Shown one piece after another: positions 12,639 to 24,023 of a stretch of DNA of 64,000 bases. Origin of the DNA: Solen grandis (taxonomy: Eukaryota > Mollusca > Bivalvia > Adapedonta > Solenidae); the NCBI GenBank assembly GCA_021229015.1, contig CM037778.1, positions 13,731,294 through 13,795,293 on the forward strand. Reading direction: 5' to 3'. Position numbers and translations under genes: made by a program. Under the pieces are notes generated by a model. The model saw nothing but the letters and a program-made list of their open reading frames with translations, had not been told where the DNA came from and did no database searches. Position 1 is the stretch's first letter. Every line of letters starts with the position of its first letter.

Positions 12639-13646
12639 ATGCCAAGGCTAAATTCTGAAGAGAGAACTCGCGTTTTGGCCATGCTCGAATGCGGGCGAAC
12701 CGCAAGAACAAGTCGCCAGGCGTTTTAACGTCTCGCGTTCGACGATTCGGCGTCTTGTTCGATGGTTAGAGTTATGGGAACGTTTGCCGATCGGCCACGT
12801 TCAGGAAGACCTCGTGTGACGTCTGTAAGACAAGATAATTTCATACGTCAACGTCATTTGCGTGACAGGTTTGTGACGGCGGAATCGACGTCGCGTTTAG
12901 TAGTCGGTAACCGTGGTCGCCCAATAAGTCGTTATACGGTAAGAAGACGACTGAAGGAACGCGGGATTACCTGCCGTAGACCCTACCGTGGTTTAGTTCT
13001 AACTTTACGCCACCGTCACCAACGTCTGATCTGGGCCCGCAACCATCGCGGTCAGCGTTGGCAGAACGTGGTGTTCAGCGACGAGTCGCGTTTCAACTTA
13101 TGGAACGCCGACGGGCGTATCCGTGTGTACAGGCGACGTCACGAACGCTACGTTGACAATTGCGTTGTCGAGAACAATCCGTACGGAGGGGGCGGAGTTA
13201 TGATCTGGGCAGCGATAAACTACAGGTTTAAGACCCAACTTGTCGTCTGCCAAGGTAACCTCACAGCAAGGCGTTACATAGACCAGGTTTTACGTCCTGT
13301 GGTTGTACCGATGTTCCGCCAACGTCAAAACCTGGTCTACCAGCACGACAACGCGCGACCACACGTTGCACGTGACACCCGGGACTTTCTACAGGCGAAC
13401 AACATTGGCGTTTTGCCTTGGCCGGTGTGTTCACCGGATTGCAACCCGATTGAACACGTGTGGGATTACCTTGGACGTCGATTACGTCGACGTCAACCCC
13501 AGCCAGCAAACGTCCAGCAACTGACGGCAGCGCTGCACCAGGAGTGGGGAAGTACCCCTCGTTATCTGCTACGCAATTTTTGCGGTTCCATGAGACGTCA
13601 CCTTGCTGCTGTTGTCACAAGTAGAGGTGGACACACATGCTACTGA
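12639..13646 (+). pseudogene. Tc1-like DD34E transposase, frameshifted
   Basis: Would cut and paste the surrounding element. The probable start is the ATG at 12639 (MPRLNSEERTR). The frame meets a stop at about 12726 inside the N-terminal helix-turn-helix. Homology continues in another frame (VARRFNVSRSTIRRLV) until about 12763, then returns to the original frame as GTFADRPRSGRPR. The pair of compensating shifts spans only the paired-like DNA-binding segment. The long open part (12762-13646) holds the catalytic domain: first D in VVFSDESRF, second D in YQHDNARPH, and E in SPDCNPIEHVWD, with 34 residues between the second D and E. The catalytic triad is intact. The C-terminal RNFCGSMRRH and short tail are normal for the family. 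As it stands it cannot make full-length transposase without frameshifting. Confidence 0.92.
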
Positions 13647-13822
13647 TTTTCGAAATGAAAATTCTCCGACCGGTCTATTTAAAATTACGTTTTTTTAAAC
13701 TGTAACAATTTGATAATTTCTTTACGATCATTTTTTAATTAAAAATATTCAAATTTGCAGATGATAATAAGTTTTTGTAATTCTAAACCACGAATACTGA
13801 AAAATCGGACATCAAATAGGAA

Positions 13823-13848
13823 TGGGGCGTTTCTTTTGCCCGTCAGTT
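13823..13848 (-). repeat. Tc1 right terminal inverted repeat
   Basis: Reverse complement of 12341-12366, followed by TA. Confidence 0.95.
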
Positions 13849-13850
13849 TA

Positions 13851-14771
13851 GTTCAGTTCTTTATAGTGCCCATTAGGGTCCAACAAAACATATTGTAGTC
13901 AGTCAGTGACATAGAGAGGTAATAAAAAAAAGAATGCGTTGGTGTTTAATGGCAATATAAAATATAGCGTATAAGCTTTCCATATTCGTTGTATTAATAT
14001 CATGAAACCCATAACAAACACTGAATGAACAAGTTCCGGGAATACTTTCAAGACAGAAAGTTTAACAGACTCTACTCTAAAATACTTTTGACGATGATTA
14101 GTACGGATAAAAATGTTTTACTTAGTCGTTATGTTATTTTCTGTTTGTGAATTACTCTTAAACATAAATTAAATATCCATAAAAACTATCGATGATGACT
14201 TAGATATAAATAATTATTATGTTAGGAGTTTAATACTAATTGTTTTTATTTCAGCGGAAAATTTCTTATTAGTCAAGGTTAAAGCAATTCATATTTTATA
14301 TTACGATAATGTTTTATTAATTGTTCTTACAATAATTGAAAATGGAAAATGAATAATATGATAAATTCCAGTGAAGGTTTACGGAGACTAATAGTAATGT
14401 TTTAAGACATTACCTTTAAGTATTTCTTACAATAAGCACAAACATTACAACACGCTACTTCAATTAATATATACATGACATTTTTAAGTTCACAGCAAAT
14501 ATAACTACCAGGTTCAATAAGGATCTTCTCAAAAATGTATTTGTTATTTTCGCGGCAAGATATATCAGAGTGTTTATCAAACATCGTGATTCATCGCATT
14601 TATATTGCTCAAAAAGACTTTGCATGTCATCTCACTTTGAAGGGTCATGATTCATGGCGGACGTGTTCTTTATGTCTCGAGATATTGAGTCTAGAAATTT
14701 TAATTTATTGTGATACTACCTGGTTATTTTGGTGTTATTTTGGTTGGATTTAGTGTTTTTGACTGTGGAAA
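13851..14771. other. AT-rich stretch before the LINE
   Basis: No gene recognised. The part just before 14772 may belong to the LINE 5' untranslated region, but its 5' end cannot be placed from one copy. Confidence 0.5.
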
Positions 14772-15909
14772 ATGGATATTCAATCTAGAAACAGATTTGC
14801 AATGCTGGCAGATGAGGAACTTACAAATGAAAAAAAAACGAAGGAGCGAAATCACCTCAACACAAGGAAAGTGTAAAAGATTTCTCAAGTTTGAAAGTTG
14901 AAGATAAAATGGATGCTATTTACGAAAGGTTGGTCAAACTTGGTGATCTAAATAAAAAAATTGAGGAGATTTAATTCTGAATTCTACATGCAACATGCCG
15001 TGAACGAGGTGACGGAGGCCAGTCTGAGGCTCCTAGAGTACAAGTCACTGGATATAGAAGCACGACTTCTAAGAAATAATCTTGTATTTATTGGGTTGCC
15101 TGAATCTGACAATGAGGATTGCTACAAAGTTATAAGTGACTTCCTGAAAAAAACATTTCAACCTGATGAATGTCGCACTAGCCAATGTATATCGAATTGG
15201 GCGTCGTTTTGTTTCTCGTGGTCGTGGACAGCAGCGGAATCGGGCTATCCTAGTGACACTGTGTAACCCAAGGGACGTAGAAAGTATCATGTCAAAAGTA
15301 CGAGATCTAAATCAAACCCTATTCAGTATTTCCAGGGATTACCCTCGAGAATTAAGGGAGGCTCGAAGAGGGTTATGGCCATAATATAAGGAAGCGCGGG
15401 AACGACATGGTCACCGAAACGTGAAGTTTCTCTTCCCAGCTGCAATCCAGGTGAATGGGGAGGTGACTCGAGATCAATTCCCGGGCTGGCATTCAGTTCT
15501 GCGTGGTTCACGTAACTCCAATGTAAGGGCACGTGTAGAGGAAACACATAGCCGTGTCATTAAGACAACACTAAACTCTGTTTCTGCCTCAAAGTCTAGC
15601 ACTGAAACTGCAGCTGCAGCCTCGTCAGCACCTCTGTTCAACCAAGATGACGACGATTCAGACAGCGACTCTACCAACTCGATGGAGGCCGACACTGCTC
15701 AGCCGAGTAAGCTGGTGAATGCTGATGATACACATTCTGATGTGAGTCTATCTAGTCACCCGGACCCATCTGGGCACACTATGTCTGCTCCTGTGTATCT
15801 CCTAGACAAACACGCCCCCTCCAACAAAACAGAGTTACCAATGGCAATGAACATTCCAGTGATCAACACGAAAACAGCCATACCATCTAGGGACGCGCGG
15901 GGAATGTGA
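14772..15909 (+). pseudogene. LINE ORF1 (RNA-binding protein) relic
   Basis: In intact LINEs, ORF1p binds LINE RNA as a nucleic-acid chaperone. The reading runs from ATG 14772 (MDIQSRNRFAMLADEE) through several frames. It has a charged N-terminal part, a heptad-like segment near 14910-15060, then an RRM-like piece (RNNLVFIGLPE near 15075). The C-terminal part holds YRIGRRF, followed by ILVTLCNPRDVESIMSK and RDYPRELREARRGLWP (15166-15384), typical of L1-type ORF1 C-terminal domains. The tail (15421-15909) is rich in Ser, Asp and Glu. At least three frame changes (near 14840, 14970 and 15170) and another near 15385 break it. Confidence 0.8.
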
Positions 15910-16151
15910 CACCCCATCCTGGTGAGTGTACGAGACCCGAAAGCCTGGCTACCAAAGACTTTGTTCAGCAACCTGTAAATAAACAAGAAAATGGTATTAA
16001 AGATACGATTATAATACAAAATTACTTGTGTACAAAAGAAAACATTGGCTCTGGCACTGATGATGATGATGAAGCTTCTTCTAGTAATGAGTCTATAAAA
16101 TACACTGCTCATTTTTGTGAAAAATGTATAAATTTGCCCGGTACTTCTTAA
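15906..16151 (+). pseudogene. LINE inter-ORF or ORF2 N-terminal segment
   Basis: An 81-codon open frame overlapping the ORF1 stop by four bases (ATGTGA-type junction). It is acidic, with a DDDDEASSSNES run and a short Cys pair near its end. It could be the ORF2 leader or an extension of ORF1. No domain recognised. Confidence 0.45.
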
Positions 16152-16181
16152 CAGTTTTTTTCGTAAACATTAAAATATGTT

Positions 16182-19100
16182 GAAAACCAACATTCAGATA
16201 CTGACCAGTTAAAGTATAGTTCTGAAACAAAGGCAGATGTAAATTATAATGCAGACGAGCATTCAAAATCATACAAGCTAAAGATTGGTTCCCTTAATGT
16301 ATGTGCCTTAAAACGTCGACTTAATTATCCAGAATTTATTAAAATGATCAACGATCACTCAATTATGTGTGTCTCTGAGACAACGATTGATTCTCACGAT
16401 ATATAAATGTCCCTAATTATTTTTTTTCCAATCCAAGGTCTGTTAAATGTAAAAGAAAATCGGGAGGAATAGGATTTTTTTGTCCAAAACGCACTTCTAA
16501 AGCATGTAGAAATAGTTCTGACAAAAAGTGAATATAGTCAATGGTTGAAATATACCATAAATAAACAGAAAAGCCTTATCATAGGGGCTATGTATGTACC
16601 ACCAGATCAGTCCCGCTATATGAATGATACGAATATTGTGAATTTGAAAATGACATAGCGTACATATGTAATAAATATAATCATGTCTTAATAATGGGTG
16701 ATGCGAATGCACATACGTCCACGATATCCGATTTCACTGAATTAGACATGTTCTTATCATTTAAGTTAGATTTTGATTCTGTGACCACATTGGCAAACCA
16801 ATTGAAACATTATAATATAGATCGCGAGAGATCATCAATGTGTAACAAGGTAAATAGATTGGGTAAAAAGTTACTAGACATATGTAAAACAACGATCTAT
16901 TAATTCACAATGGACGCATTGGTTCAGACCGTAATATAGGTACATATACCTCCAGAGGGACGTCTGTTACCGATTACTCTCTGTCGTCCTTACATGTTTT
17001 TCCACTTATTGAGGATTTTTAATTTTAGATATGGATACAATATACTCTGATGGTCACTCTTTATTAGATATCTCACTTAATATTAAAACCAGACCCGTAG
17101 AGCAGCACATTAAGGAAGCATCATGTAAAAATAAAGGTTTAAGACAAAAATGGGTTAATACAAAAACACACGAACTTGTAAAAAAATTAGATCAAAATAA
17201 GTTACATGAAATAAGCCAAATACTTGAAAACGTTAAAAATAACAAATGTACAGAAGAGGTTACGAAAAAAATATCTCTTTTTTTCCAACAAGCCTCTTAG
17301 CAAACAAGCCTAGCACATAACTGTATTAAAAAACAGAAATAGAAATTCCTGGTTTGGGCCTCAGTGTCATCGTGCACGAAACTTATGCAATGTAGCCAGG
17401 AAAAATTACAACCTACACAAGACTGCACTAACTAAACGTAAGCTTAACATGTAACAGATCGTATAAACAGATTTTAAACACGTATTTGTATAAACATAAG
17501 CATAAACACGAGAAAAAACTGCGTGAAATGAAATCTCGCCGACCTAAAGATTACTGGCGATATCTGAATAGTATTAACAAAAACAATAATGCAGAATGCC
17601 CTGGCATCAATGATTTTTACAATTATTTCAAAAATATTAATGAAACAAATCAAGAATCATATGAGGAAAAAATGACTAACTCTGAAACTCAAATACATAA
17701 TATTGACCCACTTAATACACCTATAACGGTAGCTGAAATAGAGAAACATATCTCGAAAAGTAATAATGGAAAGGCCTGTTCACCTTTTGATAATATCTTA
17801 AATGAGCACCTCAAGAACACAAAACATAAAATGTTACCTATTTATTGTTCGCTGTTTAACAAAATACTTGATTCAGGTTGTATACCAAAAAGCTGGCTAG
17901 TAGGAATTATAAAGCCTATTTATATAAAAATAAGGGGGATTTTCTTGATCCAGCGAATTACCGACCTATCACAATATTGAGTTGCCTTGGTAAGATTTTT
18001 ACGGCTATTCTAAATGATAGGATAACTACTTTCTTAGAAGAAAACCATATTCTACGTGAAAATCAGGCAGGTTTCAGGGCTAACTATTCTACAAATGACC
18101 ACGTCTTTACCCTTAATTTTCTAATAGAGAAACTCAGAACTAGTAAGAAGAAATTATACTTTTGCTTCATTGATTTTTCCTCTGCTTTTGATCTAGTTTG
18201 GAGATCGGCTCTTTGGAGTAAGGTCTTCAAATTGGGCATACATGGTAAAATATTTAACGTTATAAATAACATGTACTCCGATATTAAAACGTGTGTTTCT
18301 AACAACGACCAAACATCACAATTTTTTAATAGTCTAAGCGGTGTAAGACAGGGTGAGAATCTCTCCCCGATACTATTTGCTCTCTATCTTAATGATGTTG
18401 AATCATATCTCTTGGAAAATAATAACGGTGTTGTTCTTGAAACAAATATTAATGATACACTACAATTTTTAAAAGTGTTAGTCTTACTATATGCGGATGA
18501 TAGGTAATTTTAAGTGACGATGAAAACGAAAGCTTAGCAACTTTCTATACTTACTGTAAATTATGGAAGCTTAAGATAAGTTTAACAAAAACTAAAATTA
18601 TAGTATTCGGAAGTAATAAACCCAAAAAATACCGATCTGAAATAAATAATATGCCAATTGAAGTTGTTAAGCAGTATAAATACCTAGGTGTAACATTTTC
18701 ATCTTCAGGCAGTATGACAGCATGTAAACAAAATTTGATAGCACAGGCAAACAAAGCAATGCATGCTTTGTTTGCCAGAATATATAATCTAGACCTGCCG
18801 ATTGACATTCAGCTGCATTTGTTTGATGCGACCATTACACTTATCTTAACATACAACTGTGAAACATGGGATTATAGTAACGTAGATAGTATAGAAATAC
18901 ATTGTAATTTTTTACGTAAAATCACTAAAAGTAAAAAGAGCACCCCGCGCTACATGTTATATGCAGAGCTAGGTAGATACCCATTGCATATCATTATCAA
19001 AACCCGGCTTGTAAAGTTCTGGAATACACTTTTATTATCAAAACATTCTAAAATTGCTTATACCTGTTATCAACATATGATACAGTCTAGACATCAATAT

Positions 19101-20684
19101 TCCTGGTTAAAGGGGGTCAAGGACATTCTTGATAAAGTTGGTATTTCTTTCCTCTGGGCGCAGCAAGGGAACATCACCTGTAAAAACATACACAAAACAG
19201 TTAAACATATATTAATTGATCAATTCCTACAAGAATGGTCTTCAATGACGCGAAATTCGTCAAAAGGAAAAATGTATTCATTATTTAAAAGTAATATAAA
19301 CCAAGAGGCCCATGATGGCCCTAAATCGCTCACCTGAGATAAATAGGTTGACCCAAGGAACATCTGTACCAATTTATTTTAAAATCTGGCCAGTAGTTTT
19401 GAAGAAGATGATTTTTAAAGTTTTCATATATTTTTTTTCTTTTTGTTGCCATGGCAACCACAGTTCTACATGGATCAAGTTTATTTTAGCAACTTTTGTG
19501 AAGGTTGACCCAAGGATCATCCCTGCCAAGTTTAATCAAATTCTGTCCAGTGGTTTCAGAGGAGATGTTGTTTAAAGGTTTCTCTATATACATATAAGGC
19601 AAATAAGCCCCGCCCCTGGCGGCCATTTTTTTTTACGGATCGGAATAATTTTAGCAAATTTGGTAGAGGTTGACCCAAGGAACATCTGTACCAATTTATT
19701 TTAAAATCTGGCCAGTAGTTTTGAAGAAGATGATTTTAAAGTTTTCATTTTTTTCTTTCTTTTTGTTGCCATGGCAACCACAGTTCTACATGGATCAAGT
19801 TTATTTTAGCAACTTTTGTGAAGGTTGACCCAAGGATCATCCCTGCCAAGTTTAATCAAATTCTGTCCAGTGGTTTCAGAGGGGATGTTGTTTAAAGGTT
19901 TCTCTATATACATATAAGGCAAATAAGCCCCGCCCCTGGCGGCCATGTTTTTTTACGGATCGGAATAATTTTAGGAACTTTGGTAGAGGTTGACCCAAGG
20001 AACATCTGTACCAAATTATTTTGAAATCTGGCCAGTAGTTTTGAAGGAGATGATTTTTAAAGTTTTCAAATTATTTTTCTTTTTGTAGCCATGGCAACTA
20101 GAGTTCTTCATGGATCAACTTTATTTTAGCAACTTTTGTAGAGCCTCACCCAAGGAACATTCCTGCCAAGTTTCATTAAATTCTGTCCAGCGGTTTCAGA
20201 GGAGATGTCGTTTAAAGCAAATTATTGATGACGGACGACGCACGACGACGGACGCCGGACGAAGGGCGATCACAAAAGCTCACCTTGAGCACTTTGTGCT
20301 CAGGTGAGCTAACAAGAAGATTATTTAACATCATTACCTCTATCGACACGTATCCCAATGTTTCAGTTTCGCACGGGAAACCACAGATTTCCTATTGAGA
20401 CTGGCCGCTGGCAGCATATTAACGAGCCCCATCATGATAGGAAGTGTCGTTTGTGCCCACTCAATGACCTAGGGGATGAAATGCACTATTTACTTAAATG
20501 TCCTTTCTTTAAATTACAAAGGGATAAATTTATCCCTAAATACTACACACGTCATGTTAACATAATAAAGTTTAAGGAAATAATGACAACAAAAAACATT
20601 AGAACATTGTCCAGCTTAGGTCAATTTATGAAGATATTGGTATCTCACAAGGTGTTCAGAGAAAAGGGAACCGACCTTGTATAA
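16182..20684 (+). pseudogene. LINE ORF2 (endonuclease-reverse transcriptase) relic
   Basis: In intact copies ORF2 nicks DNA and reverse-transcribes the LINE RNA. Endonuclease pieces start near 16273 (LKIGSLNVCALKRRLNYPEF), continue at LIIGAMYVPP and IMGDANAHT (16560-16720), and end near the conserved SDGHSLLDISL (about 17040). The RT domain spans about 17486-18600: NYRPITILSCLGKIF, FIDFSSAFDLVW (motif A), GVRQGENLSPILFALYLNDV (motif B) and LLYADD (motif C). A one-base deletion after YADD (about 18503) moves the rest into the frame of 18540-19330. The protein is cut at SNINQ/E by the insertion 19302-20312 and resumes as EDYLTSLPLSTRIPMFQFRTG. A zinc knuckle CRLC...HYLLKC lies near 20445-20510. 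The stop is at 20684. Multiple stops in the endonuclease make it non-functional. Confidence 0.85.
19302..20312 (+). mobile_element. family-1 CAAGAG...GAGCTAA element nested in LINE ORF2
   Basis: Starts CAAGAGGCCCATGATGGCC (a short hairpin), then the subterminal repeat CGCTCACCTGAG. It ends with a microsatellite (GACGGACGACGCACGACG), a long hairpin (AGCTCACCTTGAGCAC...GTGCTCAGGTGAGCT) and TAA. Inside are about three copies of a roughly 320-bp unit (TTGACCCAAGG recurs at 19348, 19670 and 19990). Removing it restores an uninterrupted LINE frame (AATATAAAC joined to CAAGAAGATT, reading NINQEDYL), so there is no target duplication. No coding capacity, hence non-autonomous. The ends fit Helitron/Helentron-type elements by analogy. 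Confidence 0.88.
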
Positions 20685-21462
20685 CTTTAGTGCATGTATA
20701 TTACTTACTTTTAAAACCTCTAACTATACTTAAAGTTAATTGATAAAACTCACATAAGAATTAAAGAAAATAAGTTTGCCTACCAATTTTTTTGCCTTTT
20801 GCTCCTCTCCGGTACACTAGTCCAGTCACAATTATCACGTGGGACACCTGCTACACACACGAGCAGCAATGTTCACTGACCGTTACGGTTAGCATCAATG
20901 CAATTGACGTTATTTAAACAAACACAGCAGTGCGGTACTTTAAGTAAATGTGATTTTATGTTATTTAATTGAAAATAAAAACAACAACAACAACAATCCT
21001 TAAACTGAATGTTTCTATTATGTAATATCCACCAGTTGGTTTATTTGTTTAGAATACAAGTTACATGTTATCTGTGTATGTACATGCTAGGATATGTAAC
21101 TATATTTGCGTTTGTACTGTGTTTATATTCTTTTCATCTCTATCCTCTTCCTCGTCTTATATAATCTTAATAAAATATTTTCATAAATGCTCATAATTGA
21201 TAATTGTCAATATAAAGTCTAACTTCTTTTTCTTTTTTTATCTATTTACTTTAAGCTAAATTATTTTTGCAATAAAATACATGTATTAATTGTTTATATC
21301 ACTTTCCCCACAAATAAGTAAAATGCTTCTTGCTTCATATTGTAATTTGTGTCAGCTGTAGCATGCAATATCATTTTTTAACTAAATCTATCAAATCATA
21401 TCTTGACCTAATGTAATATGGATTATTTAATATGAGAGACATACAACGTAAGTGTGATTGTA

Positions 21463-21492
21463 TGAGAGAGAGAGAGAGAGAAAGAGAAAGAG
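21463..21492. repeat. (GA)n microsatellite
   Basis: GAGAGA run with an AAAGAGAAAG interruption. Confidence 0.9.
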
Positions 21493-21588
21493 TATTTCTT
21501 GATTGCCTCATACACATTATGATTAGTAATTCTCAAAACCTATATTATTGTACTTGCCAAAAATGCTTATGTATTAAAGAATTATGAG

Positions 21589-21591
<3 letters not shown>

Positions 21592-21619
<28 letters not shown>
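21592..21619. repeat. (GA)n microsatellite
   Basis: Pure GA run of about 14 copies. Confidence 0.95.
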
Positions 21620-21624
<5 letters not shown>

Positions 21625-21716
21625 AATTGTTTTCTCCTTTAATGATGATGTTTGTATTAACATACGGGATTATGTTTGTATTAACATTCGGTTAATTACA
21701 TGTCTAAGTATGTAAA

Positions 21717-21719
<3 letters not shown>

Positions 21720-21765
<46 letters not shown>
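21720..21765. repeat. (GA)n microsatellite
   Basis: GA run of about 18 copies grading into AAAGAGAGAGGGGGG. Confidence 0.95.
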
Positions 21766-21947
21766 GGGGGAGTGAGAGAGAAAGATGTGTGAGGGAGAGG
21801 GGAAGAGAGAAGTACGTGTGTGATTGCGCGCATGTGTGCCTTTGAAAGAAATAATTACTCCTTAGCCCGCCATGAATCCTTAATAAACTAAATATTTGTT
21901 CACATGCCTTTACATGTAAATATGTAAACTGTGAAATAATAAAAGTA

Positions 21948-21966
21948 TTGACTTGACTTGACTTGA
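21948..21966 (+). repeat. (TTGAC)n tail, likely LINE 3' end
   Basis: Four copies of TTGAC immediately after a polyadenylation-like signal. Confidence 0.6.
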
Positions 21967-22759
21967 AGAATATGTAAATGTAGTTACGTCTTTTCCAACG
22001 TGGTATAGACAGCAGGTCATTGTTCATGTAACGCATGGATTACATTATCGTGAAATTTCATTAAAATCTATGAGAACAAGTTTCTGCCACTTGTTATTCT
22101 CAGCTGTAGATTGTTTGACGTTAAATTCCTGATTGATTACACGAGGGGATAAGAATTAAGGACCTTAAGTTGACGTTAAATATACTCGTATAGCATATAT
22201 TGCAGATGGTGTCAACGGTGAGCAAAAATCATACCCGTGTGCTTTGGGTACTGCATAGTACATTTTATAAACGCACTGAGCCTTGTCAAACTGAAATGAG
22301 GTGTTTTATTAGATTACATTCAATCAATTTACATTAAATATCCATCTGACTAAAAAATGGTTAAATTATACCGTTAAAACCCGCTGAATAATTTCGAAGT
22401 TTCGAATAATTATGCCAAATATAAAAGGTGATTGTGTTTTAAACCACCGTTATATCTTGGAATACAGGTCCAAAAACAGGTGAAGCGCGATTAAAAAATA
22501 TCAAATAAATATTATCATCTTTATACAAAGACGCTTTAATTATATTAGCTTTTCTTGACTTGTAAAAACGTCGCAAAATTTGGTGAAAGATAATGAAGTT
22601 ATGTAATTTAATTTAATTAATTTAATTCTTAATTTATTGTTTTGTAAAATGATTCCCTTAAACCAAAAGAAGTCTAAGGCTAAAAATTGTTTCTTTGTGT
22701 CACGTGGCATCTTATGTCTATTTCATTTTTACACAAACATCTTTCATACCATATATATC
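21967..22759. other. AT-rich non-coding stretch
   Basis: Nothing recognised between the LINE tail and the giant palindrome. Confidence 0.55.
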
Positions 22760-23377
22760 TGGCTGTGTGAAGTTGGCTCGACATACGACATACAACATAC
22801 GACATTCAACTCCTCTCACTATTCACGACATTGGACATTCAGATTTGAATGTCGCACGCGACATTCACGACATTGGACATTCAGATTTTGAATGTCGCGT
22901 GCGACATTCGCGACATTGGACATTCAGATTTTGAATGTCCCAGCACGACATTCACGACATTGGACATTCAGATTTTGAATGTCGCGGCACGACATTCACG
23001 ACATTGGACATTCTGAAATCATTCACGATTCAAAATCTGAATGTCCAATGTCGTGAATGTCGCGTGCGACATTCAAAATCTGAATGTCCAATGTCGTGAA
23101 TGTAGCGTGCGACATTCAAAATCTGAATGTCCAATGTCGTGAATGTCGTGCCGCGACATTCAAAATCTGAATGTCCAATGTCGTGAATGTCGTGCCGCGA
23201 CATTCAAAATCTGAATGTCCAATGTCGTGAATGTCGTGCTGCGACATTCAAAATCTGAATGTCCAATGTCGTGAATGTCGTGCTGCGACATTCAAAATCT
23301 GAATGTCCAATGTCGTGAATAGTGAGAGTTGAATGTCGTATGTTGTATGTCGTATGTCGAGCCAACTTCACAAGCCA
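22760..23377. mobile_element. giant palindrome (foldback-like) of 43-44-bp repeats
   Basis: The outer arms TGGCT.GTGAAGTTGGCTCG at 22760 and CGAGCCAACTTCAC.AGCCA ending at 23377 are reverse complements and continue through TCGACATACGACATACAAC. Inside, the left arm has about four and the right arm about seven copies of a 43-44-bp unit (GACATTCACGACATTGGACA...). The right-arm copies are the reverse complement of the left-arm copies. The turn is near 23010-23030. Each unit is itself partly palindromic (GACATTC...GAATGTC). Open frames here only translate the repeat. It resembles foldback transposons. An ATATAT motif flanks both ends but a target duplication is not certain. Confidence 0.85.
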
Positions 23378-23862
23378 TATATCTCTGTTCACTTATCTTT
23401 GTCCGGTATTAAAGGCTAAACATATGTGACCAAGATTTTTATTAAAAATTCTTTACCTTTAGTGCAAACTTATTAAACAAAGACCATACAGGCCTGTGTG
23501 TTTGTGTGTGTGTTCTTGCATTAAAGGGTGAACTTGTATAGTCATTTTGTACCATAGCTGGTGTGCTTTTTATCCACTAACTTCTGTTTTTGTTTGGCAT
23601 AGTCACTAGGACACTAAATAAAGTATTTCAAAAGATGCTGGTGTTCGTATTAGCTTTATATTTAATGTATTCTATTTACCATGAATGAATTACCTCAAGA
23701 AAATACCATATCCTAAATTGCTAACACGAGCGGCAGACGACATATTAATTCCCTTAAGAATAAATGAATTTCGCATGAATAAAGTATCTTGGTTTCATAT
23801 ATTAAATGAAAAACCGTTTACAAAAACTTACAGACTATAGATTTATTAGTCTACATGTTTAA
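23378..23862. other. AT-rich non-coding stretch
   Basis: No gene or paired repeat recognised. Confidence 0.5.
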
Positions 23863-24019
23863 GGTAAAGTCCCTGTAATGCTTCCACTACGTCTTGGACC
23901 GCTTAACCTCTACCAAGATAACCAAGGTGCCCTTATAAAACATTAGGAAACCTGGTTACCTTTCTCCGTGAAAGGCCACGAGGTTCGAAATGTAGCGGAA
24001 CCATTACAGGGCCTTTACC
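23863..24019. mobile_element. 157-bp MITE with TTAA target duplication
   Basis: Ends GGTAAAGTCCCTGTAATG and CATTACAGGGCCTTTACC are inverted repeats with one mismatch, flanked by TTAA at 23859-23862 and 24020-24023. TTAA duplication is the mark of piggyBac or Kolobok-type elements. The inner GGTTCC...ACC sequences extend the inverted similarity imperfectly. No coding capacity. Confidence 0.75.
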
Positions 24020-24023
24020 TTAA

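Larger units (their letters stand above)
12341..13848 (+). mobile_element. Tc1-like DNA transposon, 1508 bp
   Basis: The 26-bp terminal inverted repeats are CACTGACGGGCAAAAGAAAC... at 12341-12366 and its reverse complement at 13823-13848. They are identical except for the outermost base. TA flanks both sides (12339-12340 and 13849-13850), the target duplication of Tc1/mariner elements. The body encodes a DD34E transposase on the plus strand. The interior is clearly GC-richer than its surroundings, which fits a recent foreign arrival. The near-identical ends suggest the copy is young, although its reading frame is broken near the N-terminus. Confidence 0.97.
20685..21947 (+). other. probable LINE 3' untranslated region with GA microsatellites
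   Basis: No coding sequence. It contains several (GA)n runs and possible polyadenylation signals (TTAATAAAAT near 21168, AATAATAAAAG near 21935). The open frame on the minus strand over 21704-22036 is a translation of the GA repeats. Confidence 0.5.
14772..21966 (+). mobile_element. decayed two-ORF LINE (non-LTR retrotransposon)
   Basis: Coding relics occur in the order RNA-binding ORF1 protein, endonuclease, reverse transcriptase and a C-terminal zinc knuckle, all on the plus strand. A likely 3' end at 21948-21966 has AATAAAAG followed by a short (TTGAC)n repeat, the kind of tandem tail seen in several LINE clades. Many frameshifts and stops show it is dead. A 1011-bp non-autonomous element (19302-20312) sits inside ORF2. 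The first base is set at the ORF1 ATG because the true 5' end is unknown. The clade is uncertain: ORF1 resembles L1-type ORF1, and the RT could be L1/Tx1-like or I-like. Confidence 0.85.

Noticed and set aside
13261..13524. Open frames on the minus strand and in another plus frame over the Tc1 transposase
   Set aside because: They are shadows of the GC-rich transposase frame, which carries the DD34E motifs.
21704..22036. Minus-strand 110-codon frame rich in Ser and Leu
   Set aside because: Translation of GA microsatellites.
22637..23392. Three open frames with repeated HSRHWTFRF-like text
   Set aside because: They translate the 43-44-bp palindromic repeats; there is no independent coding evidence.
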